DNA of 43,622 nt from Verrucomicrobiota bacterium (GTDB taxonomy: Bacteria; Verrucomicrobiota; Verrucomicrobiia; Limisphaerales; JADLHS01): positions 1 through 43,622 of the forward strand of contig JABFSR010000166.1 in assembly GCA_013140495.1 (NCBI GenBank), given 5' to 3'. Numbering within the stretch: the first letter of the stretch is position 1; every line of letters begins with the position of its first letter. Below the pieces are notes generated by a model. That model did not search any database and was not told the DNA's origin. It worked only from the letters and a program-made list of their open reading frames with translations. Below are positions 23,203 through 31,229 of the stretch, piece after piece. Position numbers and translations under genes: made by a program.

Positions 23203-23713
23203 CCCAGACGTTGGAGTTCAATCCCGCAACTCCTGGCGGGATTGTCCGCGCTGCGGAACTCAATGTCCTAGCACGCTAAAGCGTGAACTCCAACGAGAAT
23301 TGCCAACGGAACAGATCAGCGAATGTCGCGAAGTGTCCTGAAAACATCACGCTGCCAATTGCACGCCTCACGTTGCAGTTTTCCCGCCCCGCCCTGCGTT
23401 CCTCCAGCGCCGTGATGACGGTTGCACGCAACACGATGCAGAGTCCCGGCCGAACGAAATGTCCTGTTCGCACCACGCACTGTCCCTCCCATGACCCGAA
23501 ACTTCTGCACCCGCTGCCGGCTTGGTTCAAGATCGCACTTAGCACCCTGCGTTCGCTGGAGAGGTTGGCAGACGTGGCCGGGCGGTTTGATTAGGGGTAC
23601 AACGTGCGACCGCAAAGCGGAGGGGCTCACGGCGGCAATCTTCGGAAGCCGGCGTAATGAGTCCTTCGAGGATACAGATGGTTTTTTCCGGCAAGGCCAT
23701 TAGCCTAAGTGCC
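23203..23713. other. 511-bp region without a convincing gene
   Basis: The first 90 bp hold a palindromic element. The rest has frames on both strands (for example 23283-23594 on plus, 23276-23545 on minus), but their products have no domain, no hydrophobic pattern and a composition dominated by Arg, Ser, Thr and Pro. It may be a decayed gene or another dispersed repeat. Confidence 0.5.
23210..23294. repeat. 85-bp palindromic element with perfect ends
   Basis: The ends GTTGGAGTTCA (23210-23220) and TGAACTCCAAC (23284-23294) are perfect inverted repeats. Inside are two further hairpins: AATCCCGC/GCGGGATT (23220-23243) and CACGCT-AA-AGCGTG (23272-23285). It follows the stop of the 583-residue gene by seven bases. 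It looks like a MITE-like element or RNA 3'-end structure. Confidence 0.7.
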
Positions 23714-24172
23714 ATGTCAGCCGGTTTTCGCGCTACGGCAAGGCGTTGGGTGGGCTGGGTGTTTCAGCCGCCTTACATCGCGCTCATAGCGATTCCTCTT
23801 TTGGCGATGGCGATGCTGTTTCATAGCGGGTTCAGGAGCATTGCCATTCTTCTACGTGAGGAACGCACCACGGCAACGGTCACGAGGGTCGAGCATCCAT
23901 CTCACGGACGCGTCGCGGTTTATTACAGTTACAAAGTTGATGGTCGCGCGTACGAGGGGGCAGGTTTGCCGTACTGGGATCCGGACCGCCGTGAGCCGTA
24001 CACCAATGGCAGCACGTACGAGATACGATACTCGAAAATCTTCCCGTCAGTTTCGATGGCGCAGAACCCGACCGACATCTTCGGACAATTTTTATTCGGC
24101 TGCGGTTTCCTTCTGTGGGCGGATTACCTGGCAACAAGAAACCGGGCACAGAAGAACATTCAGAAAGCCTGA
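23714..24172 (+). CDS. DUF3592-like membrane protein, 152 residues
   Basis: From the ATG at 23714 the protein begins MSAGFRATARRWVGWVFQPP with a first membrane span at about 18-38 (YIALIAIPLLAMAMLFHSGF). A soluble beta-rich middle follows (TTATVTRVEHPSHGRVAVYY, then YKVDGRAYEG) and a second span lies at about 124-140. The layout of span, small beta domain that starts T-A-x-V and reads a V-x-Y-x-Y strand, and C-terminal span resembles DUF3592 proteins, whose role is unknown. It stands alone between non-coding stretches. Confidence 0.65.
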   Translation: MSAGFRATARRWVGWVFQPPYIALIAIPLLAMAMLFHSGFRSIAILLREERTTATVTRVEHPSHGRVAVYYSYKVDGRAYEGAGLPYWDPDRREPYTNGSTYEIRYSKIFPSVSMAQNPTDIFGQFLFGCGFLLWADYLATRNRAQKNIQKA

Positions 24173-24209
24173 TGCCACGTTGGTCCGTGCCAGGTTTCTT
24201 AAAGATGCC

Positions 24210-24279
24210 GGGACTTAGTCCCTTGGACTGTGGACTACCGTTACAAACTTGGAACTCTGAACTTGGAACTTGGAACTTT
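24210..24279. repeat. Short palindrome and AACTTGGAAC repeats
   Basis: GGGAC-TTA-GTCCC (24210-24222) is followed by CTTGGACTGTGGACTACCG and then AACTTGGAACT, AACTTGGAACTT and GGAACTT (24246-24279). It fills the 190-bp spacer before the D-aminoacylase gene, where I see no gene. Confidence 0.55.
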
Positions 24280-24362
24280 TGCCGTGCAACCTTGCTACGA
24301 CATATATCCGTCACCACAGATGACCTCTTCCCATCGTTGCCAATTGTTGCTATTCAAACGCC

Positions 24363-25928
24363 ATGAATTTCAGGTTTCCGTCCACCTTCCTGGCAGCTTG
24401 CCTCGCGGCCTCTGTTTGCTATGCTGAAAACTTCGACGTCATCATCCGCCATGGCCGCGTTGTGGACGGTACGGGCAATCCCGCTTACTTCGCCGATGTC
24501 GGAATCAAAGACGGACGAGTCACCGCGATCGGACAGATTGCCGGCGCGGCCAATGCCGAGATTGACGCCACTGGCTTGATCGTCGCACCCGGTTTCATTG
24601 ATGTCCACACGCACGCAGATGAAGTGGCCGAGCAACCACGCGCCGAAAACTTCCTCCGCATGGGCGTCACCACGCTCGTGGTCGGCAACTGCGGAGGCTC
24701 GGCGTTGGATGTCGGCAAATTCTTCCGCGAGGTCGCCAGCAACGGCATCTCCCCCAACGTCATTACGCTCATCGGTCACAATACCGTTCGCGAGAAAGCC
24801 ATGGGCGGCAGCTTTGATCGTCCCCCAACACCTGACGAGCTTGAAAAGATGAAGTCACTCGTGGACCAGGCCATGCGCGATGGCGCCGCCGGTCTGTCCA
24901 CAGGTCTGATCTATCTGCCCGGCGTCTTCTCCAAGACGGATGAAATCGTCGAACTGGCCAAAGTCATTTCGCCTTACGACGGCATTTACGCCAGCCACAT
25001 GCGGCACGAAGATTCTGAGATTTATGCCGCACTGGATGAAGTCTTCCGCGTCGCCCGCGAGGCGAAGGTGCGCGCCGAGGTTTCGCACATCAAGCTCAGT
25101 GGCGAAAAAGCCTGGGGCAAAGCCGACGACGTGCTGGCCTACATCGAAAAGGCGCGCGCCGGCGGACTCGACATCACACACGATCAATACGCCTACACCG
25201 CCTCCAGCACCACCATGCGGCAGTTGATCCCCGACGACGCCTTCGATGGCGGCAAAGACAAGTTCCGCAAGCTCATGGCCGACCCCGAGCAAAAGGCGAA
25301 GCTCGCCGCCCGCATGAAGGAGAAAATCCGCGCTCGCGGCCGTGAAGATTACGCCTACGCCGTCATCGCCTCATACAAACACGACAAATCACTCAACGGA
25401 CTCAACATCGTCGAAGCCGCAAAGAAAGTTCGCGGGTCGGATTCACTCGATGACCAGATCGAAACGATTCTGGAACTGGAACAGAACGGCAGTGCAAGCG
25501 GTGTGTTTCACGGAATCAATGAAACCGACCTGCAAAAGTTCATGCAACACCCGAACACCATGATCGCCTGCGACAGCGGCCTGCGCGAGTTTGGCAAGGA
25601 CGTTCCCCACCCGCGCGGCTACGGCAACAACGCCCGCGTTCTGGGCCGATACGTCCGCGAACTCAAAACCCTGCGCCTCGAAGATGCCGTCCGCAAAATG
25701 ACCAGCCTGCCCGCGAACACATTTCGCCTCAAAGACCGCGGCCTGATCAAGGAAGGATTCTGGGCGGACATCGCCGTGTTTGATCCGGAGAAAGTGACCG
25801 ACCCCGCCGCCTACAACGACCCGCACCATTACGCCACCGGTATCCCCTTCGTCCTCGTCAACGGCGTGTCCGTCATCAGGAACAACGAACACACCGGCGC
25901 AAAACCTGGTCGAGGACTGAAGCGCTGA
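24363..25928 (+). CDS. N-acyl-D-amino-acid deacylase (D-aminoacylase), secreted
   Basis: It hydrolyses N-acyl-D-amino acids to free D-amino acids, or acts on a related amide. The 521 residues begin with a signal peptide (MNFRFPSTFLAACLAASVCY), so it acts outside the cytosol. The amidohydrolase metal site is present: His82 and His84 in GFIDVHTHADE, Cys110 in VVGNCGGSAL, His212 in YASHMRHED, His242 in AEVSHIKLSGEKAWG, and Asp404 in IACDSGLREFGKDVPHPRGY. Cys as a metal bridge is a mark of D-aminoacylases. It could recycle D-amino acids from peptidoglycan or proteins. It has no partner gene nearby. Confidence 0.93.
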   Translation: MNFRFPSTFLAACLAASVCYAENFDVIIRHGRVVDGTGNPAYFADVGIKDGRVTAIGQIAGAANAEIDATGLIVAPGFIDVHTHADEVAEQPRAENFLRMGVTTLVVGNCGGSALDVGKFFREVASNGISPNVITLIGHNTVREKAMGGSFDRPPTPDELEKMKSLVDQAMRDGAAGLSTGLIYLPGVFSKTDEIVELAKVISPYDGIYASHMRHEDSEIYAALDEVFRVAREAKVRAEVSHIKLSGEKAWGKADDVLAYIEKARAGGLDITHDQYAYTASSTTMRQLIPDDAFDGGKDKFRKLMADPEQKAKLAARMKEKIRARGREDYAYAVIASYKHDKSLNGLNIVEAAKKVRGSDSLDDQIETILELEQNGSASGVFHGINETDLQKFMQHPNTMIACDSGLREFGKDVPHPRGYGNNARVLGRYVRELKTLRLEDAVRKMTSLPANTFRLKDRGLIKEGFWADIAVFDPEKVTDPAAYNDPHHYATGIPFVLVNGVSVIRNNEHTGAKPGRGLKR

Positions 25929-25996
25929 GTTCCGATTTTAAGGTTAAAACTGAATCTCAAAGCTGTCCGCGCGTCTGAGTGCAAGACCAATTCAAG

Positions 25997-26857
25997 TCAT
26001 TTGCCGGGTGACCAAGACGAGTTGTCCAGCAACTGGATTCCGGGATTTTGGAACGCAATGCGCCGCGCTTTGTAGAGTTTGCCGAGAGCCTGCTTGAAAG
26101 CTTTCTTGCTCACGCCAAATTGTTTTCGGATGGCCTCGGGCGAACTGTCATCATCGAACGCCAGCTTGCCGCCGTTGCTCTCGAGTGCCTGGACGATTTG
26201 ATCAGTCACAGAGGCCACGCGTTTGTAGCCCGAGGCGTCGAGGCTCAGGTCAATCTGACCGTTGGGTCGGATGTTCCGGACGAAGCCTTTCACTCGTTGC
26301 CCGATCTGGAGCGGCGTGGTGATGTTGTCGCGATAAAGCAATCCGCTGTGGCTGTTCTCCACAATGGCCTGATAACCCAGCGGGCTCGCGCCGGTGACAA
26401 GCAGATTCACCGGTTGGCTATTGCGATAGAACGGACGCTCCTGGCTGAGATGCCGATGCAACCTCGTCGTCGCCACGATACGCTGGGTTTTTGGATCAAG
26501 ATAGACAAACGCCACCACGCGTTGGCCGACGCGCACCTGCTTTTCCTGCTCGCGAAACGGCAGCAACAAATCCTTGGCGAGTCCCCAATCGAGAAATGCG
26601 CCAACACGGTCGTTGATGCTGACCACCTTCATGCACGCGAATTCGCCAACGGTGGCGTGCGGAATTTCCGTGGTGGCCACCAGCCGGTCTTCGGAATCGC
26701 GATAGACGAAGACGTCGAGTTTGTCCTTGGGTTTGAGGTCTGCCGGGATGTAACGACCGGGCAAAAGAATTTCACCCAGCTCGCCGCCTTCGAGGTAGAG
26801 GCCTGGTGCAGCCGCCCGCACGATGGACAGGATGTTGCGTTTGCCGAGAATCGCCAT
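25997..26857 (-). CDS. cvfB: CvfB-like S1 RNA-binding protein
   Basis: CvfB/YitL proteins bind RNA through several S1 domains and act in post-transcriptional control. The start is set at MAILGKRNILSIVRAAAPGL (286 residues). S1-like segments follow: GEILLPGRYIPADLKPKDKL, VVSINDRVGAFLDWGLAKDL with LLPFREQ, and YRDNITTPLQIGQRVKGFVR. The C-terminal winged helix is SPEAIRKQFGVSKKAFKQAL, ending in GIQLLD. It converges with the D-aminoacylase gene and is divergent from the membrane-protein gene at 27012. Confidence 0.92.
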   Translation of the reverse strand: MAILGKRNILSIVRAAAPGLYLEGGELGEILLPGRYIPADLKPKDKLDVFVYRDSEDRLVATTEIPHATVGEFACMKVVSINDRVGAFLDWGLAKDLLLPFREQEKQVRVGQRVVAFVYLDPKTQRIVATTRLHRHLSQERPFYRNSQPVNLLVTGASPLGYQAIVENSHSGLLYRDNITTPLQIGQRVKGFVRNIRPNGQIDLSLDASGYKRVASVTDQIVQALESNGGKLAFDDDSSPEAIRKQFGVSKKAFKQALGKLYKARRIAFQNPGIQLLDNSSWSPGK

Positions 26858-26976
26858 GTGGTGACAGCGTAAACATCGCGGGCAGTTGCCGGGAGCAAAA
26901 TCGGCAATGGGGGTCACAACCATCAGGACTACGACCGAGAAAGTTCAAAGCCCTCGAACGCTACTGTAAGAGCAGA

Positions 26977-27004
26977 TTGACACGAAGGACTAAGTTCTTA
27001 CAAA
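26977..27004 (+). promoter_or_regulatory. Possible promoter of the 27012 gene
   Basis: A perfect TTGACA (26977-26982), a 16-bp spacer and TACAAA (26999-27004). The box ends seven bases before the ATG at 27012, which would place the transcript start on or next to the start codon. The -10 match is weak. Confidence 0.35.
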
Positions 27005-27011
27005 GTCACCC

Positions 27012-27725
27012 ATGGGATACGTTGGATCTCTAAACCGAAAATCAGGAAAAGCGATTCGCATTGGCTTCTTTTGGGGAGCGAGTATTGGACTCCTCCTAAG
27101 CTTGGGGATTACTCGTTTGAACACGTCTGAATACAGCGTTGCAAATGATTTGGTTTTCGATCTCTCACGTTTTTCTTGGCGGGCATTGACCATTCCTGGC
27201 CATATCTTCGGTTCGGTTCTGGGTTTGAGTCCCGAGTTCAACTCTGCCGAGCCGGCGCTTGGAGATCTAGCCCTTATAGTAATTTCAAATGGTTTGGTAT
27301 TTGGAGCATTCGGAGCATTCGTCGGGTGGCGCATTTTGAAGTCGAGGCTGGAAGCCGAATGTCCCCAACGTTCCGAGAGCGAGAAGATGCTCGACAAGGG
27401 AATTCCTGCAAAAACCGTTTATTGGAAAACAATCTGCCGACGCGGGCTGTGGGGCTTGGTTTCGGGCATGATTATTAACATGGTTGTAATTGGAATTGCT
27501 GTTGCGACTTCAGGAGGCCATTCGCTTACAGGATATATTGCGGGGTATCTGGCTATCCCAACTTACGAGTTTGGAAACGCAGTGTTTGGCTGGCCGAAAT
27601 CCTATACGCAATACTCTCTCGGACTGGTCATAGTTGTGAGCGCTGTTAATGCCATGCTGATTTCGTTGCTGTGCGTGGTTATCACAGCAATCACGGAAAT
27701 CTGGCTGTTTTTCCGTAAGCGTTAA
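27012..27725 (+). CDS. Uncharacterised polytopic membrane protein
   Basis: The 237-residue product has about five spans: 16-35 (AIRIGFFWGASIGLLLSLGI), 86-108, 141-163 (GLWGLVSGMIINMVVIGIAV), 168-185 and 203-232. There is no signal peptide separate from the first span. A charged cytosolic loop at 109-140 includes ECPQRSESEKMLDKG. The gene appears more AT-rich than the surrounding DNA, and I recognise no family. No ribosome-binding site precedes the ATG. Confidence 0.7.
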   Translation: MGYVGSLNRKSGKAIRIGFFWGASIGLLLSLGITRLNTSEYSVANDLVFDLSRFSWRALTIPGHIFGSVLGLSPEFNSAEPALGDLALIVISNGLVFGAFGAFVGWRILKSRLEAECPQRSESEKMLDKGIPAKTVYWKTICRRGLWGLVSGMIINMVVIGIAVATSGGHSLTGYIAGYLAIPTYEFGNAVFGWPKSYTQYSLGLVIVVSAVNAMLISLLCVVITAITEIWLFFRKR

Positions 27726-27747
27726 ACAATTGGAATTACCAAAGGCA

Positions 27748-27753
27748 TATAAT
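27748..27753 (+). promoter_or_regulatory. Candidate -10 box upstream of the secreted-protein gene
   Basis: A perfect TATAAT sits 112 bp before the ATG at 27865. It lies inside an ACAATT...AATTGT inverted pair (27726-27731, 27751-27756). No good -35 hexamer is visible at the right distance. Confidence 0.3.
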
Positions 27754-27864
27754 TGTAAAACTCATTGCGAGTTCCGGAAACCGTGGGCTCTGCTTGCAGC
27801 GCCATGGACAACTCCACGCATCTCCGAGCTTGTCGTCCGTCTGTTTCCGGCGCAGTCTCAGGTC

Positions 27865-29076
27865 ATGGATACAATCGCGAAACTGTTCCTCCACGCAGCT
27901 CCACCGGCAAAGAGCGTTTCAACGATTTTGAGTTTTGCAGCAGCAGCCGCAAGCTTCGTTCTAGTTTGCTCCGGCGTCACATCTGTCCGGGCTGAATACA
28001 TCCACAGCATCACCATTGACGGCAACTTTGCGGACTGGGCCACCGTGCCTTCCCATTTTGATCCAGTCGGAGGACCGGGCGTATTTCACAATGGAATTCC
28101 CGACACTCACGACACGGATCATTCCGCTCCCAACGACATTCCTGTTTATGTGAATCACCCCGACATTGATCTGGTGGAATACAAGTTCACGCATGATTCG
28201 TCGAACCTCTACGCCTACTTTCGGGCGACCGGTGTCATCGGTCGCACGATCACCAACGCGACGCAACACGGGCGCTACTATGTCATCGTCACCCTTGACG
28301 TGGACAGCAATACCAACACCGGTTATGGCTTGCACGAGGGAGGCTATTACCCGACGAGCTACGGTTACGACATGAACATGGAGGTTGAGTATTATGATGG
28401 GCACTACAACAAGGGCAACTACCTCAATCACGGCGCAACCAACCAGACACAACTGAACGCCGCCTTTCTGGATCAGATGAACGGGATCGTGCGCGTGCTG
28501 CCCGGCAGTTATGACTTCTATCCGGAGTGGGTATGGTTCGATACTCCGAACGGCGGCACGAACCAGCTCCCGGCACCCGACAATTACGCCAGTATCAGGT
28601 TCGTCAAGGACAGAGGGCCAAGTTACCAGGGAATTGTCCGCATCGCACTCTCGCCGGATGGACATCAGGCGGAGATGGTCGCGCCGTTTCGTGGTTTCAT
28701 GCGAGATGCCACTCAACCCCATACATCTGCCAAGCCCATCATATCCCTCGGAAAAACGCTCAAGTTGTCCTTCTCACTTGAAGCCAGTCCCGAATTGTCG
28801 CCACAACCAAACAGCGATTGGGCCTCGGATACAGGCGATCCCATCGCGAATTATTACCTGAGCCCATATACCGACCCTCAATTACAAATAGCGCCGTCTG
28901 TTTCGGGCGGGAGTGTCCTCGTGTCGTGGTCCAGCGGAGCGACGGGGATGAAACTCCAGCGCACACCCAGCTTGACCAGTCCGGATTGGCAGGTCATTGC
29001 CGGGTCCGACTCCACGAACCACGTAACGTGGCCAATAGGCAGTGGCAATGCTTTCTTCCGGTTGGCAGAGCCGTAA
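27865..29076 (+). CDS. Secreted beta-rich protein with verrucomicrobial C-terminal domain
   Basis: The ATG at 27865 gives 403 residues. A signal peptide at about 1-44 contains LSFAAAAASFVLVCSGVTSV. Residues about 47-300 look like a DOMON/CBM9-like or carbohydrate-binding beta sandwich: ITIDGNFADWATVP is the usual opening of such domains, with many Asp, Tyr and Gly after it. The last 65 residues (SGGSVLVSWSSGATGMKLQR, then ending FFRLAEP) form the small domain found at the C-termini of many verrucomicrobial secreted proteins. Ligand and role are unknown; a carbohydrate-linked role fits the neighbours. Confidence 0.75.
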   Translation: MDTIAKLFLHAAPPAKSVSTILSFAAAAASFVLVCSGVTSVRAEYIHSITIDGNFADWATVPSHFDPVGGPGVFHNGIPDTHDTDHSAPNDIPVYVNHPDIDLVEYKFTHDSSNLYAYFRATGVIGRTITNATQHGRYYVIVTLDVDSNTNTGYGLHEGGYYPTSYGYDMNMEVEYYDGHYNKGNYLNHGATNQTQLNAAFLDQMNGIVRVLPGSYDFYPEWVWFDTPNGGTNQLPAPDNYASIRFVKDRGPSYQGIVRIALSPDGHQAEMVAPFRGFMRDATQPHTSAKPIISLGKTLKLSFSLEASPELSPQPNSDWASDTGDPIANYYLSPYTDPQLQIAPSVSGGSVLVSWSSGATGMKLQRTPSLTSPDWQVIAGSDSTNHVTWPIGSGNAFFRLAEP

Positions 29077-29177
29077 GTCGTTCGCGAGTCTTTGGCTGGC
29101 TTCTCTGTGCTACCTTGCAGCGGGTCATTTGCGAAGCGGTGTCATCGCAACTCTAAATTCCTCCACGCGCAATAACA

Positions 29178-29216
29178 GGCAGGGGAATGGCAAATTCCGT
29201 GTAGTCATTCCCTGCC
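29178..29216. repeat. Hairpin GGCAGGGGAATG / CATTCCCTGCC
   Basis: The stem 29178-29189 pairs with 29206-29216 with one bulged G. A smaller GGAATGGCAAATTCC stem is nested in it. It lies in the 190-bp spacer downstream of the secreted-protein gene; a T-tract is absent. The rest of the spacer holds no gene or riboswitch that I can see. Confidence 0.6.
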
Positions 29217-29266
29217 CCGGGATCACACTTCCATTCAGCAACCAGAGATGAGCCATATTTCCATTC

Positions 29267-30139
29267 ATGCATCCAACCATTGAAAAGCTGATTGCCAACG
29301 GAGCGGTCGTAACCGACGGCGCATGGGGAACGCAGTTGCAGGCGCGCGGGCTGGCAATCGGCGAATTTCCGGACGCATGGAATCTCACGCATCCCCGGTT
29401 CGTGGGCGAAGTTGCGCGTGCTTATGTCAATGCAGGCAGTCGGGTCATCCTCACCAACACTTTCGGCGCAAACCGTGTCAGGCTCGCAGAAAACTCACTT
29501 GCCGATCGAGTGGTTGAGATCAACCAGCGTGGCGTTGAGATTTCCAAAATTGCGGTTGCTGGCAAGGCCATGGTGTTTGCCTCCATCGGGCCGACCGGAA
29601 AACTGCTGTTGAACGGAGAAATCACGCCTGCGGAAATTCAGTCGGCTTTTGAGGAACAAGCAACTGCCCTGGCTCAAGGGGGCGCAGATGCAATCGTTGT
29701 GGAAACCATGGCGGATATCGAAGAAGCGAAACTGGCGGTGGCAGCAGCGCGAACCACGGGTCTGCCAGTCGTCGCCTGCATGGTGTTTGATTCGGGCAAA
29801 AATCTGGACCGGACCATGATGGGCACCACGCCGGAACAAGCGGCGCAAGAGTTAAGCGAGGCGGGCGCAGACGTGATTGGCGCGAATTGCGGTCAGGGAA
29901 TTTCTCGCTTTCTCTCGATTTGCCAGCGTCTCAGAGCGGCAACGGATCGGCCAGTCTGGATCAAGCCCAATGCGGGTCTTCCACAGCTTGAGAATGGTCG
30001 TGCGGTTTATGCGGGCACGCCAGCAGACTTCGCGGATCAAGCGACTGACTTGATCGCTGCGGGAGCAAAGTTTATCGGCGGCTGTTGCGGTACGAGTCCG
30101 GAATTCATCTCAGCCATCTGCCGCCGAATTGCAGGATAA
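29267..30139 (+). CDS. Homocysteine S-methyltransferase family protein
   Basis: It belongs to the zinc-dependent family that transfers a methyl group to homocysteine (MetH N-terminal, BHMT and MmuM). The 290 residues are one domain only. Zinc ligands are visible: Cys208 in IGANCGQG and Cys273-Cys274 in FIGGCCGTSPEFI. The N-terminal VVTDGAWGTQLQARGL and VILTNTFGANRVRL are also typical of the family. MetH-type folate, cobalamin and activation domains are absent. The adjacent gene 12 bp downstream encodes an MtaA/UroD-like methyltransferase, which suggests a shared methyl-transfer job. The methyl donor cannot be read from sequence. Confidence 0.9.
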   Translation: MHPTIEKLIANGAVVTDGAWGTQLQARGLAIGEFPDAWNLTHPRFVGEVARAYVNAGSRVILTNTFGANRVRLAENSLADRVVEINQRGVEISKIAVAGKAMVFASIGPTGKLLLNGEITPAEIQSAFEEQATALAQGGADAIVVETMADIEEAKLAVAAARTTGLPVVACMVFDSGKNLDRTMMGTTPEQAAQELSEAGADVIGANCGQGISRFLSICQRLRAATDRPVWIKPNAGLPQLENGRAVYAGTPADFADQATDLIAAGAKFIGGCCGTSPEFISAICRRIAG

Positions 30140-30151
30140 ACCAAAACTGTC

Positions 30152-31171
30152 ATGAACAGTCGCGAACTTGTCTTTAACCACCTTGCAGGTAAACCGGTCA
30201 ATCGCCTGCCGCTCATGCCCATCACGATGCACTTCGCGTGTGCGGAACTTGGAGCAAAGTATGGAGATTACTGCACTGACTACCGTGTGCTGGTTGAAGG
30301 CCAGTCGCGCATAGCCGAGAAGTACGGCTTCGATTACGTGAACACGATGTCCGATCCAGCGCGAGAAGCAGCGGACTGCGGCGGCGCAGTGCAATTCTTT
30401 GACGACCAGCCCGTCGCACTGCTTGAGGATCAAGCCTTGCTCGCAGACAAAACCAAACTCGCCACGCTGAAGATTCCCGATCCGCTCGGAGGCGGTCGTA
30501 TGCACAATGGCATCAAGGCCGTTGCGCTCTTCAAGGAAAGAATTGGCCGGGACAAAATCATCGAGGGCTGGATCGAAGGCCCGGTCGCCGAGGGCGCGGA
30601 TTTGCGCGGCATCAACACGCTCATGCTCGACTTCCTCGACGATCCCGGTTTCGTCCGCGACTTGTTCGAGTTCATCGTGCAAATGGAATTACGCTTCGCC
30701 CGGGAGCAGATCGCCGCTGGTGCGGATGTCATTGGTGTCGGGGACGCCGCAGCCTCACTGATCGGGCCGAGGATTTACGAGGAATTCGCCCTGCCTTATG
30801 AACAACGCCTCGTCCAAGGAATTCATGCGATGGGCGCGAAAGTGCGTCTCCACATCTGCGGCAATACGCGAAAACTTTTGACAGGCATGGGAAAGCTCGG
30901 ATGCGACATCGTGGATTTGGATTCACTGTCGCCGCTGGCCGACGGCCGCCAGCAGATGGGCGCTGGCCAGGTGATTCTTGGAAATCTGAACCCCGTGACA
31001 GTGCTGATGGACGGCACGCCCGAAATGGTGACTGCCGGTATTGCGGAATGTCATCGGCAGGCCGGCGCTCGTTTCATCGTAGGTGCGGGTTGCGAAGTGC
31101 CGCGCGACACGCCACCGGAAAATCTCCGCGCGCTTTGTGAATATGCGAGAACCCATGCCCCAAAAAATTGA
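30152..31171 (+). CDS. MtaA/UroD-family methyltransferase
   Basis: The protein has the uroporphyrinogen-decarboxylase TIM-barrel fold. The zinc site of corrinoid methyltransferases is present: His234-x-Cys236 in VRLHICGNTRKL and Cys314 in VGAGCEVPRDTP, very close to MtaA (His-x-Cys, then Cys about 78 residues later). The N-terminal NSRELVFNHLAGKPVNRLPL is the family opening. True HemE enzymes lack this His-x-Cys...Cys set, so haem synthesis is unlikely. Its 339 residues match MtaA and CmuA-like proteins. It is probably cotranscribed with the homocysteine methyltransferase. No corrinoid-binding protein gene is in the window. Confidence 0.88.
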   Translation: MNSRELVFNHLAGKPVNRLPLMPITMHFACAELGAKYGDYCTDYRVLVEGQSRIAEKYGFDYVNTMSDPAREAADCGGAVQFFDDQPVALLEDQALLADKTKLATLKIPDPLGGGRMHNGIKAVALFKERIGRDKIIEGWIEGPVAEGADLRGINTLMLDFLDDPGFVRDLFEFIVQMELRFAREQIAAGADVIGVGDAAASLIGPRIYEEFALPYEQRLVQGIHAMGAKVRLHICGNTRKLLTGMGKLGCDIVDLDSLSPLADGRQQMGAGQVILGNLNPVTVLMDGTPEMVTAGIAECHRQAGARFIVGAGCEVPRDTPPENLRALCEYARTHAPKN

Positions 31172-31229
31172 GATGTACGCCAGACGCAGGAATTCAAGCA
31201 AACTCACCTCCACAAAACCAATTCAAGCA

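Noticed and set aside
23283..23594. Plus-strand frame of 103 codons and the overlapping minus-strand frame 23276-23545
   Set aside because: Both begin or end in the palindromic element and give low-complexity Arg/Ser/Thr-rich products without any recognisable feature.
29077..29266. Possible cobalamin or SAM riboswitch before the homocysteine methyltransferase
   Set aside because: The conserved boxes of these riboswitches are not visible; only a simple GGCAGGGG/CCCTGCC hairpin is present.
30152..31171. Calling this gene hemE (uroporphyrinogen decarboxylase)
   Set aside because: The His-x-Cys...Cys zinc site and the pairing with a homocysteine methyltransferase fit the methyltransferase branch, not haem synthesis.
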